Of a DNA stretch of 32,408 bases, positions 17,653-26,443 are shown piece by piece. Location: positions 1 to 32,408 of the forward strand of contig WRJH01000007.1 of the NCBI GenBank assembly GCA_009782315.1, written 5' to 3'. The notes beneath the pieces were generated by a model. It did no database searches. It was not told where the DNA came from and worked only from the letters and a program-made list of their open reading frames with translations. The first letter of the stretch is position 1. The number at the start of each line of letters is the position of its first letter. This DNA is from Alphaproteobacteria bacterium (GTDB lineage: Bacteria > Pseudomonadota > Alphaproteobacteria > Rs-D84). A program made the translations under genes and the position numbers.

Positions 17653-19512
17653 ATGACAAATAAAATCGACAAACCGGTTGAAATTTTGGAAAACAATCGA
17701 TTGGCCCCCAATGTTATGGAAATGGTTTTGGATGCGCCGCATATCGCGGAAACGGCACAGCCCGGGCAATTTGTAAACCTGTTCGTCGAACGCGGCCGGT
17801 TGCGCCGACCGTTTACCATATCCGCCGTCGACAACAAATATAAAACCGTCACCGTCAGATACCGCGTCGGCGGCAAAGGAACAAAAGCGCTGGCGAATAT
17901 GAAACCGGGAACGGAATTATTGTGCATGGGCCCCTTGGGGAACGGGTTTTCCATAAAAGGCTGGAAAAAAAACAAATTTACGAACAATATAATAATCGGC
18001 GGCGGAATGGGTTCGGCGTTCGTTCCGTTTATGGAACAAAAATTGTCCAAAAACGGTTCGTTTACGGATATCATAGTCGGCGGCAAGACGAAAAAGGACA
18101 TTTGTTTCTGGAACGACGTCATAGCCAGTCCCGACATCTGGTTCATGACCGAAGACGGCACGCACGGGCACCAGGGTTTGGTTACGGATATATTGCGCGT
18201 CCTTTTGCAATCGGAATTGAAATACGAAAAAATTTACACATGCGGACCGGTCCCTATGATGAAGGCCGTTTATGAAATCGCAAAACAATTCGACATAGAC
18301 GTCGAATGCGCGTTGGAATCCGAAATGGGTTGCGGATACAATGTCTGCAAATCGTGCACTTGCAAGGGGTCGGACGGCAAAGCGGTTTCAATATGCAAAG
18401 ACGGTCCGGTTCTTTCCGGCGACAAAATCGATTGGGAATATCTGGAAGAAAAAGAAGACCAGAAAAAACAAAAAACCGACACGCCCGATTTTACCAGAAC
18501 GCGCAGCCAGATTAAAAATTCGTACAAGTTCGATTTGAACGGATTCTTGAACGACAACCCGTATATCGCGGCAAGCGGATGCGCCGGATTCGGAATCGAA
18601 CAGGACAACATCACGGACATGTCGAACTTCGGCGCGATTTCATTAAAGGGACTGACCCGGAACCTGCGCTTTGGAAATCCCGGAACGCGAATAAAAGAAA
18701 TACCGTGCGGCGGAATTATGAATTCCATCGGATTGGAAAATCCCGGCGTCGAATATTTTGTGAACGAAATATCGCCGAAAATAGAAAAGAAGTTCGATGG
18801 AAAGAACACGAAAATCATCGCGAATATTTCGGCCGCCACGCCCCAAGAATTCGCAGAAATGATTCATCTGTTGAACGGTTCGTACGTCGACGCGTATGAA
18901 ATCAACGTGTCGTGCCCCAATCTGGATAAAAAGATTATCGGCACGAACGCACAGCTTGTTTTCGATGTTACAAAAGCGGCGCATGCGGCGACGCTGCATA
19001 GGCCTATCTTTGTAAAGCTGACCCCGAATGTGGCGAATATCGGCGAAATCGCCGCCGCCGCGGAATCCGCGGGCGCGCAGGCGATATCCCTTGTCAATAC
19101 CGTCATCGGATACGACATGGACCCGAAAACGGGGCGCAGTATTCTTTACAACGGCATCGCCGGAATGTCGCATCACGCGGTCGTTCGGGAAATCGCGCTG
19201 GCCAAAACTATCGAAGTGGTCAAATCGACCGGGTTGCCCGTTATCGCGGGCGGCGGGATATGGGATGAAACGGATATCGTGCGGTTTGCGTTGGCCGGCG
19301 CGGACGCGTTTTCTATCGGAACCGAATTGCTGCCCAATCCGGGATTGATGGAAACCCTGCCCGCGCGCGTCAAAGAATTCTTGGCGCGGTATTGGGGCGG
19401 TAAAACACTTGGCGAAATAACAGGCGCGGGATATTTGAACAACGAGGGGCGCACCATCGCCGATGCAAAGCTTTCGTATATAAAAAGTCAAAACACAAAA
19501 CGAATAAAATAA
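17653..19512 (+). CDS. Fused dihydroorotate dehydrogenase: PyrK-like electron-transfer domain plus class 1B PyrD-like domain
   Basis: N-term PGQFVNLFVERGRLRRPFTISAVD...LGNGFSIKG...CALESEMGCGYNVCKSCTCKG; C-term NPYIAASGCAGFG...AYEINVSCPNLD...VKLTPNVANIGEIAAAAESAGAQAISLVNTVIG...IAGGGIWDETDIVRFALAGADAFSIGTE. ATG 17653 chosen over 17068. Confidence 0.9.
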   Translation: MTNKIDKPVEILENNRLAPNVMEMVLDAPHIAETAQPGQFVNLFVERGRLRRPFTISAVDNKYKTVTVRYRVGGKGTKALANMKPGTELLCMGPLGNGFSIKGWKKNKFTNNIIIGGGMGSAFVPFMEQKLSKNGSFTDIIVGGKTKKDICFWNDVIASPDIWFMTEDGTHGHQGLVTDILRVLLQSELKYEKIYTCGPVPMMKAVYEIAKQFDIDVECALESEMGCGYNVCKSCTCKGSDGKAVSICKDGPVLSGDKIDWEYLEEKEDQKKQKTDTPDFTRTRSQIKNSYKFDLNGFLNDNPYIAASGCAGFGIEQDNITDMSNFGAISLKGLTRNLRFGNPGTRIKEIPCGGIMNSIGLENPGVEYFVNEISPKIEKKFDGKNTKIIANISAATPQEFAEMIHLLNGSYVDAYEINVSCPNLDKKIIGTNAQLVFDVTKAAHAATLHRPIFVKLTPNVANIGEIAAAAESAGAQAISLVNTVIGYDMDPKTGRSILYNGIAGMSHHAVVREIALAKTIEVVKSTGLPVIAGGGIWDETDIVRFALAGADAFSIGTELLPNPGLMETLPARVKEFLARYWGGKTLGEITGAGYLNNEGRTIADAKLSYIKSQNTKRIK

Positions 19513-19538
19513 AAAACGCCCGAAAGGGCGTTTTTTTA
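19511..19538. terminator. bidirectional intrinsic terminator
   Basis: aaaaaacgcccgaaagggcgttttttta between convergent genes. Confidence 0.85.
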
Positions 19539-20849
19539 TTTCTGCTTTGTTCGCATTATTTCTTCAAATCGGGCGTTCGCCGCATACTGCCCGCCGGCGG
19601 AAAGAATTTTGGTTATGTTCTTGTTCTTGAATGCCGGTTCATGCGTCACGTTTATCGGATGCATTCTGGCCAACCAATTCGGCAAAACATACGTCGCCGG
19701 GTCTTCGTCTTCCAGAAATTCGCGTTCTATGGATACGAACGACAAATTGGGCGTATCGTAAAAATCTATTTCGATAACGCCGTGCCCGTCCGGAATCAGA
19801 CAGCGCGATTTTTGGATTTGCCCAGCCGCAAACCCGCACAGCGCATTATATTCGGATTTGGTTATATCGAATTCCACCTGTGCCCTGTCGCGGCCGGCGT
19901 TGGTCGTGACGTTCTTGAAAGTCGCCACAAATTTCTTGTCGTACGCGCGGTATCTGAATTCGGATTCATCCGGAAAATTCCCCATGAAATCCAAAATGCC
20001 GTCCCGGATTCCGGTCAGATTTTCAGGGTTCAGATTCAGCACCGGGTTGCCGCCCACTTTCAGAATATTTCCGTCCAAAGACAGATTATGTCCGGCGGGT
20101 ATGTATCCCTGGACAATCGTGCCGGACTTTATCAGATACGAATGAGTTTTCGGCAAAACGAATTTCGGCAGAACCCATTTTATTTCGCGTTCGTTCCGCA
20201 GGTTGCGCACTTCGCCCGTGCGCCGCGCCGCATCGACCAGGTCGACATCGGTATCGACGCGCATGATTTTCGTCTGGCCCGGAAATCTGTAATGGCGGAA
20301 ATAATATTTGTATTCTTCGCTTGTCGGATAGCGTTTGTATCTTTTTATAAAGTCCGCCGGCGCCTCTGCCTTGAAATCTTCGAATTCACGGATGCCGGCC
20401 CATCCCGCGGGCGATTCCTTGGTCGACGGCTTCCAATCTTTCGACACGCCGCGAACGAACACGGCGGTGAACGGTTTGTTCTGGCGCGCGGCGTATGTTA
20501 TGCGATGCGTTCCGTCGACCAGCAATGGTTTGCCATCCGTGATTTCGACAATCGGCGGATATAAAGTATACCGAACGCCGTCGATTTCGTATGTAATAAA
20601 GCCCTTTTGGTTCAGAAAATCGATGCCGTGATTTTCCTGTAACTGGCGGTCCAATTCCGCCAGGAATTCCAATTGACTGGTGTACACGTATGTCTGGGAC
20701 GCGACTATGTCGCTTTGCTTTACGGTCCTGACGGAAATGTCCGCGTCCAGATACGGCGCCATATCCGCGTTGCCGAACAGCACCGTGTTGTGTTTGAAAT
20801 AATTGACCAGGGTTGTCTTGTCGCTGATTTCGAGAGATTTAATTTGCAT
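19536..20849 (-). CDS. ParB/sulfiredoxin-like domain fused to a CYTH-like domain
   Basis: N-term PPIVEITDGKPLLVDGTHRITYAAR; C-term EREIKWVLPKF (ExExK-like)...IVQGYIP...KSRCLIPDGHGVIEIDFYDTPNLSFVSIEREFLEDEDPATYVLPNWLARMHPINVTHEPAFKNKNI. Confidence 0.65.
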   Translation of the reverse strand: MQIKSLEISDKTTLVNYFKHNTVLFGNADMAPYLDADISVRTVKQSDIVASQTYVYTSQLEFLAELDRQLQENHGIDFLNQKGFITYEIDGVRYTLYPPIVEITDGKPLLVDGTHRITYAARQNKPFTAVFVRGVSKDWKPSTKESPAGWAGIREFEDFKAEAPADFIKRYKRYPTSEEYKYYFRHYRFPGQTKIMRVDTDVDLVDAARRTGEVRNLRNEREIKWVLPKFVLPKTHSYLIKSGTIVQGYIPAGHNLSLDGNILKVGGNPVLNLNPENLTGIRDGILDFMGNFPDESEFRYRAYDKKFVATFKNVTTNAGRDRAQVEFDITKSEYNALCGFAAGQIQKSRCLIPDGHGVIEIDFYDTPNLSFVSIEREFLEDEDPATYVLPNWLARMHPINVTHEPAFKNKNITKILSAGGQYAANARFEEIMRTKQK

Positions 20850-20912
20850 TGCATACGCCTTTATATTTTGCTACATTTCTCTCAACAAAAGGTTAATAAA
20901 AAGGCGCGTTAT

Positions 20913-21473
20913 ATGTCAATCAAAATATATTTCGATATGGACGGGGTTTTGGCGGATTTCGAACAATCGGCCATAAAATACAGGCCGCGAAGCGCCGACC
21001 TGAACCGGCCGAATGAATATTTGTCCGATGCGCAAAAGGCGGCGAAATTGGAATTTTATCGTAAAATAGAGGGCACGAATTTTTACGGCGACCTGGCCGT
21101 GATGCCGGGCGCGGGCGAAATGATTGCCGCAGCAAAGGCGGTTGCGGGCGATAATGTTTTTATCCTGACAAAAATACCAAAAGCCGCAAATTTTATAACA
21201 GGCGCGCTTTTGACGGACGCGAATGAACAGCGGCGCATTGCCCAACAAAAAATCGAATGGGTATTGCGGCATTTCGGGGATTATTTTTCGCCAGACAGAA
21301 TAATCACGGTTATGGACGGCACCAAGGGCGTATTGTTGCGCCCGACGAAAACCGACATCTTGGTCGACGACCGCCCGGATAATATCGCGAATTGGACGGG
21401 CAGCGGCGGCACGGGAATTCTGTATACGTCGGCCGCGGATACCGCGACAGAATTGGCCGGATTGAAAAAATAA
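20913..21473 (+). CDS. 5'(3')-deoxyribonucleotidase-like HAD protein
   Basis: MSIKIYFDMDGVLADFEQSA...NFYGDLAVMPGAGEMIAAAKAVAGDNVFILTKIP...DILVDDRPDNIANW. Confidence 0.75.
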   Translation: MSIKIYFDMDGVLADFEQSAIKYRPRSADLNRPNEYLSDAQKAAKLEFYRKIEGTNFYGDLAVMPGAGEMIAAAKAVAGDNVFILTKIPKAANFITGALLTDANEQRRIAQQKIEWVLRHFGDYFSPDRIITVMDGTKGVLLRPTKTDILVDDRPDNIANWTGSGGTGILYTSAADTATELAGLKK

Positions 21474-21521
21474 ATACTCACAACTGGCAGGAAAGTATCT
21501 TTATAGCCTCTTGTCCCATAA

Positions 21522-21665
21522 TCGTCATTCCCGCTTGGTCCACCCCACGCAATCTGCGATTGCGTGGGGACCCCGGGGCGGGGATCCATTGTATAATAAA
21601 GAGTCGCCAGCTTTTCTGGCGACAGCTTTTTTAACAGTAGACCCCCGCCTGCGCGGGGGTGACGA
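21522..21665. repeat. MITE-like nested inverted repeat
   Basis: Ends CGTCATTCCCGC / GCGGGGGTGACG; internal perfect hairpins CCCCACGCAATCtgcGATTGCGTGGGG, GTCGCCAGcttttCTGGCGAC, ACCCCCGCctgcGCGGGGGT. Confidence 0.85.
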
Positions 21666-21827
21666 GAGGTCTGCACGAGAATGATAAAATCATTGTATAT
21701 ACATTATGTATATACAATTAAAATTTTACCTGTTTTATCTATATAAATAAATTTGACAAAATAGTTGACAAATGGATTTTTAAGGGACATAATGATGGCT
21801 AAATACAAAAAAATTAAAGGTCGCATT

Positions 21828-22793
21828 ATGTCAAAGAAAGACACTCTTCAAAATGCCAGCAACAGAATCGCGGAAACCGGCACTTCGACGGTCGCCGGGG
21901 CCGCCGCCGCACGCATGCGCGCCGAAATGATGTCGCCGACGACCCAAAAAGCGCCCGCGGCGCCCGCGGAAAACCCGGCCAAGGCGGCTGCCGCCAAACC
22001 CGCGGTTACGGCGACGCCAATTGCAAGAACCCCCGCCGCACCGTCCGAATTCGAAAAAAATCTGGCCGCCGCATGCAAAACATGCGCCGCCAAAATAAAG
22101 AATGCCGCGCGTTATATATTCGTTCGTATCCCGACAATGTTTTGGAACCTTGTCCGCGGAATCAATATTGTTGGATTGGGCAACTGCGCCCTGCTTTTGT
22201 CGATTATAATCATGTTTTCCATTTTAATAGGCCGCGTTTGGAACGCCGGTCCGCGCGCCATTGCCACGGACAATACGCCCGCCGCCTGGAACCGGACCGG
22301 GCCCGCGCCCCGTCCCGTTACCATGGATGTTCCGGCGAATGTCGTCGTCAGCGCACGGAACGATACGCTGACCGTCACATTGCCGTTGCAGAAAATAGTC
22401 CGCACAGGCGTGCAATCCGGAAATATTGCGGCGCCCGCCGCGCGCCGGATCGCACAACCCCGCCACCAATACTATCCGGCCCGCAAAAATGTTTCGAAAC
22501 AGCTGGTCGCGAATGTCTGGATTTCCGGCGATAAAATCGTCGACGGCGCGGGCACGGGCGGTTCTTCGTTAAAACCGGGCGCAAAAATCCGCGGCAATTT
22601 ATTCTTGCAAAATCACCGCAAATATACATTGCCGTGCGGAATTTATGTTGACGGCGACCTTTATTTGCGCAATATTGGCCTGCTGCGTTTTTGCGACGAC
22701 TTTACGGTCACGGGAAACATATACGTCAGCAGTAATTCCAGCTTTGGCCCCATACCGCGCACGGCGCGTCTGGGCGGCCGGGTGATATTTTAA
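21828..22793 (+). CDS. hypothetical membrane protein with Ala/Pro-rich N-term and bactofilin-like C-terminal strands
   Basis: TM GLGNCALLLSIIIMFSILIG; C-term GNLFLQNHRKYTLPCGIYVDGDLYLRNIGLLRFCDDFTVTGNIYVSSN. Start site uncertain. Confidence 0.5.
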   Translation: MSKKDTLQNASNRIAETGTSTVAGAAAARMRAEMMSPTTQKAPAAPAENPAKAAAAKPAVTATPIARTPAAPSEFEKNLAAACKTCAAKIKNAARYIFVRIPTMFWNLVRGINIVGLGNCALLLSIIIMFSILIGRVWNAGPRAIATDNTPAAWNRTGPAPRPVTMDVPANVVVSARNDTLTVTLPLQKIVRTGVQSGNIAAPAARRIAQPRHQYYPARKNVSKQLVANVWISGDKIVDGAGTGGSSLKPGAKIRGNLFLQNHRKYTLPCGIYVDGDLYLRNIGLLRFCDDFTVTGNIYVSSNSSFGPIPRTARLGGRVIF

Positions 22794-22809
22794 TAAAGGA
22801 AAAAAAGAA

Positions 22810-23289
22810 ATGAACGAAAAAGATTTGGATTTGGCGCTGGCATACATAAAGGACAAGAAAGTGCGAAAAGAAAATTACCATATAATAGACAACATGTACG
22901 AAACGTACTTTATAACCCAGGGCGATTCATTGGTCCAAAGAATGACATGCACCATTATATTGTATCTGTCGGATTTTCGGAAAAAATTATTGGGCCGCAG
23001 TATAGGCAGGATTACGGGCCAGGTAAAGCGGCTGGAAAACGAATCCGCTTTTTGCCATCCCGCCGACGATAAAATGCGGGCACGCATTGCCAATGCCAAA
23101 CATAACGCGATTCAAAAATTCGACAAAGCTTACGTCGGCGCGATGATCGCCCAGCATCGCATTGCCAATTCGGACAAAAAACCGGCGCCCAGAAAGATAG
23201 AATACCGTGCGGATATGACCGTGACCATACCGGTTTACAAACCCACCACTATGATTTATAAAATCCATCGGGCAAACCGAATAAAATAA
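22810..23289 (+). CDS. hypothetical protein, 159 aa
   Basis: ORF with aaagga upstream; no recognised domain. Confidence 0.6.
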   Translation: MNEKDLDLALAYIKDKKVRKENYHIIDNMYETYFITQGDSLVQRMTCTIILYLSDFRKKLLGRSIGRITGQVKRLENESAFCHPADDKMRARIANAKHNAIQKFDKAYVGAMIAQHRIANSDKKPAPRKIEYRADMTVTIPVYKPTTMIYKIHRANRIK

Positions 23290-23316
23290 AAATCCGCCAA
23301 ACGGCGGATTTTTTTA
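23288..23316. terminator. bidirectional intrinsic terminator
   Basis: aaaaatccgccaaacggcggatttttttatt between convergent genes. Confidence 0.85.
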
Positions 23317-23637
23317 TTTCTTGATTTCCAAGACTTTAACTTTGAACACAACCTCTTTCCCAGCCAGTTCGGCGGCGTGATATTGTTCCGGGAACGCCAG
23401 AACCACGTCGCGTTCCTCGCCTTTTTTCGCGCCCATCAATTGGTCTTCGAATCCGGGTATGAATTGGCCGCTGCCCAGCTTAAGCGGGAATCCTTCGGCG
23501 GTGCCGCCCGGAAATTGGACGCCGTCCAAAAACCCTGCAAAGTTAATCACGACAGTATCGCCGGATTTCGCGGCGCCATCGCACGCGCCCACAAACAGCG
23601 CGCCGCATAATGACATGGCTATTGATAATTTCTTCAT
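23314..23637 (-). CDS. FKBP-type peptidyl-prolyl isomerase-like lipoprotein
   Basis: [21 protein letters not shown] lipobox; [74 protein letters not shown]. Confidence 0.8.
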   Translation of the reverse strand: MKKLSIAMSLCGALFVGACDGAAKSGDTVVINFAGFLDGVQFPGGTAEGFPLKLGSGQFIPGFEDQLMGAKKGEERDVVLAFPEQYHAAELAGKEVVFKVKVLEIKK

Positions 23638-23658
23638 GTTTACTCCTTTTTGTTTCAA

Positions 23659-24213
23659 TTAATAAATGCACTTGAACCCATATTCGCGCATCGTCGAACC
23701 TTCGTCGCGCGTGGCGAAATCAAAATAAGGCGTCGGGCGCAGGACTTCAAAGGACGGGCGGTCGAAAATCATGACATAATTGACGCTGTTGCGACCGCAT
23801 ACCCTTTTGATTTCGAAATCCGCAACCCGGGCCAGAACGTGCGCGGCATCGCCGTCAACGTCCATACCGTTCGCGTTTTGAATTACTTTCAGCCGCATTT
23901 CGCGCATGTCCGTGCTGCCCAGCATTATCTGGACGCGGACTATCGTGCCCTTGTACTCTTCCCATCTGGTTTCGACCCGGCTGGCGTCCCAGCGGGCGTT
24001 CATTTCATTGACCTCTTGCTGTGTTTTCGGGCGAAAGGCGTCGGCGCCGAATTCCGGGTTGTCCGCATCCATAAATCCGGCCGTCCGTTCGTTCAACAGC
24101 GGCGCGTCCGGCCCGCCCATTTCAAAGTCGGTCTGGTTATACCGCGTATCGTTGCCGCCGCATGCGGCCAGAAAAAGCATAGAGCATAGAGCATAGATAA
24201 TAGATTTTTTCAT
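23659..24213 (-). CDS. hypothetical lipoprotein
   Basis: MKKSIIYALCSMLFLAACGGN, lipobox LAAC. Confidence 0.65.
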   Translation of the reverse strand: MKKSIIYALCSMLFLAACGGNDTRYNQTDFEMGGPDAPLLNERTAGFMDADNPEFGADAFRPKTQQEVNEMNARWDASRVETRWEEYKGTIVRVQIMLGSTDMREMRLKVIQNANGMDVDGDAAHVLARVADFEIKRVCGRNSVNYVMIFDRPSFEVLRPTPYFDFATRDEGSTMREYGFKCIY

Positions 24214-24268
24214 TTTATCTCTCTTTAATTATATAACTGCCGACTTTATACTATCGACTATCGACTTT
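24178..24268. repeat. Two adjacent period-7 repeats
   Basis: gcatagagcatagagcatagataatag (24178-24203) and cgactttatactatcgactatcgacttt (24241-24268). Confidence 0.7.
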
Positions 24269-24325
24269 GATTATAAACACTTTTGCATATTGTCGCAAGA
24301 GGTAAATTATGATACAATTAATGGC

Positions 24326-25288
24326 ATGAGTGATATCGTACTTAACACTTTGATGAAACCTTTGGAAGAATTCTTTATGCCGGAATTCGTCGAAGAAATC
24401 GCAATCAACCATGCGGGAGAGGTTTGGATGCGCCTGCACGGCGCGCGCGTTCCGTGGGTTTCGTATAAATCCGAAAAACTGTCCAAACAATATCTGGTCG
24501 ATTTAATCCATACCGTCGCGAACGTGTACGAACGGCCGTTCGAACCGGTAAAGGGCATTCCGGTCGTTTACGCCACCCTGCCCGGCCAGCACCGGTTTAC
24601 AGGAATAGCGGGCCCCAACGTCATGTACGACGACAATGACGTGACGGGCGGCGTGGCGCTGAACATCCGGGGACATTTTGTCAGCACCAAAGACGCTTTC
24701 AACAGTTATAATCTGAAACAGGGCCAGCCGCTTTTGAAAATCAAACCGCGTTCGAAAAAGAAATCCAACGACCCGTACGTGCATCTGATGAACGCCATAA
24801 ACGACGGAAGTCCGATTTTGATTTCCGGCGCGACCAGCACGGGAAAGACTACATTCCTGAACCACATATTGACGCTGATAGACCAGAACAGCCGCGTTAT
24901 TACGGTCGAAGACGCGCGAGAATTGAACGTGCCGCAAAAAAACCGGGTGCATTTTGTATTATCGCGCACGGAACAAAATAACCAGATGAATTATTCGCGT
25001 TTGCTTGATTTGGTTGTGCGCATGACGCCGGACGTTATAATCGGCGGCGAAATTTCGACGGACAACGCTTCGGCGATGTGGGAAATGATGGGCACGGGGC
25101 ATGACCATTTTTATACTACGATTCACGCGGAATCGGCGGCGGCGGCGTACGGCGCGTTCGCGGACCGGATACTGCATACCCAGCCGGCGTACAAGCGCGC
25201 GGAATTAATCGAAGAAATGAAACGCAAACTGCACGTGGTGCAATTGTCCCGCGACGGCACCCTGCGCGCAGTTACGGAAGTGGTATGA
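24326..25288 (+). CDS. virB11: VirB11-like type IV secretion ATPase
   Basis: Walker A ISGATSTGKTTFLNH; ITVEDARELNVPQKNRVHF; LLDLVVRMTPDVIIGGEI; GTGHDHFYTTIHAESAAAA. Start placed at MSDIVLNT. Confidence 0.88.
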   Translation: MSDIVLNTLMKPLEEFFMPEFVEEIAINHAGEVWMRLHGARVPWVSYKSEKLSKQYLVDLIHTVANVYERPFEPVKGIPVVYATLPGQHRFTGIAGPNVMYDDNDVTGGVALNIRGHFVSTKDAFNSYNLKQGQPLLKIKPRSKKKSNDPYVHLMNAINDGSPILISGATSTGKTTFLNHILTLIDQNSRVITVEDARELNVPQKNRVHFVLSRTEQNNQMNYSRLLDLVVRMTPDVIIGGEISTDNASAMWEMMGTGHDHFYTTIHAESAAAAYGAFADRILHTQPAYKRAELIEEMKRKLHVVQLSRDGTLRAVTEVV

Positions 25289-26391
25289 TATCAAAGGTAG
25301 TTTTTGATTATACGCTAATCCAACCTCACTTGACAAAAATATGGGGGGGGGTAAATAATACCCCCGGATTGTCCAGGCACGTTTGGCTGATTCGGTTTCT
25401 TGCGTTTGCTGGAATTTTCTTGTTTGCCGCGCCACAAAATGGCGTTTGTCAGACATTGAGATTCGGTTCATTGGCTGTGCCGTTATCCGCAACCAAGACG
25501 TCGTCGCCCGCATTGCATGTACGAACTGCAAGCGGCGTGCGTTACGGACATTTGGTATCGGGTACGGCGCCGGGTCGATTGACGTTCAAAACATCTGCGG
25601 GCATCGTTTACAGTCTGGTCGCAACGTGTGCAGCGCAACATTTTTTTAACAACGGCACTTGCACGAACTGTGCTAACGGCTGCAGCACCAGCCAGGCCTG
25701 TACGCCCGCCCTTGGCGCCGGATGCACAGCTATGACCACAAACAGCGGCATCCAAACCCGTTCCGCAGCGTGCACGAATCCAGCAAATAATGTTCTGCCC
25801 ATGCAATGTGCGGCATTCGGAGCCTGTACCGGCGGCACTTGCTCGACGTGCGCCAGCGGATATACATTATACGGCGGCGCATGCATAATACAGTCGGGCA
25901 ACGAGTGTCTGTCGTTCGGCACTGGCAACGGCGCCGGAACAACTTCTACAATTGCGGCCGATTATACCGCCGGGATTTATACTTGGAATGGCCAAGAGCA
26001 CGGCCTGCCGAACAGCTGGCTTACCCGGACAATAAGAGACGATTTGAATGCGCTGGGGGGGACAGGAAGAGGAGATTATGGCAGCACTGCGCTTGATGCC
26101 GGTAATATACAAAGGTGTATATATCCGACATTTTGGGTTCAAAGTGCTATAAGCTCGACAACGGGCACACGCCCCAATTCCGGCAATCCTGTAATCACCA
26201 CCAGCGGGAACGGCAACGCCGGGCATTGCTGGTGCAGGGTAAAAAGAAGATCTGACAACAGAAATGGCCCATGGATATATCATTACAATATAACAGCCAA
26301 TGCCGCCGGCCGCTGCCCGTCTCGTTGCGCAAGCATCACATACGATGGCCAGGTTCCCGGATTCGGGCCGGCGCTGTTGACGGGATTTTGA
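25285..26391 (+). CDS. Cys-rich putative secreted/surface protein
   Basis: ATGA overlap with virB11; signal-like SRHVWLIRFLAFAGIFLFAAPQNGVCQ; many CxxC-type motifs. True start uncertain (25285, 25341 in other tract lengths, or TTG 25369). Confidence 0.6.
   Translation: MISKVVFDYTLIQPHLTKIWGGVNNTPGLSRHVWLIRFLAFAGIFLFAAPQNGVCQTLRFGSLAVPLSATKTSSPALHVRTASGVRYGHLVSGTAPGRLTFKTSAGIVYSLVATCAAQHFFNNGTCTNCANGCSTSQACTPALGAGCTAMTTNSGIQTRSAACTNPANNVLPMQCAAFGACTGGTCSTCASGYTLYGGACIIQSGNECLSFGTGNGAGTTSTIAADYTAGIYTWNGQEHGLPNSWLTRTIRDDLNALGGTGRGDYGSTALDAGNIQRCIYPTFWVQSAISSTTGTRPNSGNPVITTSGNGNAGHCWCRVKRRSDNRNGPWIYHYNITANAAGRCPSRCASITYDGQVPGFGPALLTGF
25330..25359 (+). promoter_or_regulatory. Candidate phase-variable promoter: TTGACA-N18 (containing G9)-AATAAT
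   Basis: TTGACA at 25330-25335, G9 at 25343-25351, AATAAT at 25354-25359. Confidence 0.5.
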
Positions 26392-26443
26392 CGCTGATGG
26401 CAAAATTGTAAGGGCGGATAATTTTCCGCCCATTTTTATTAAT

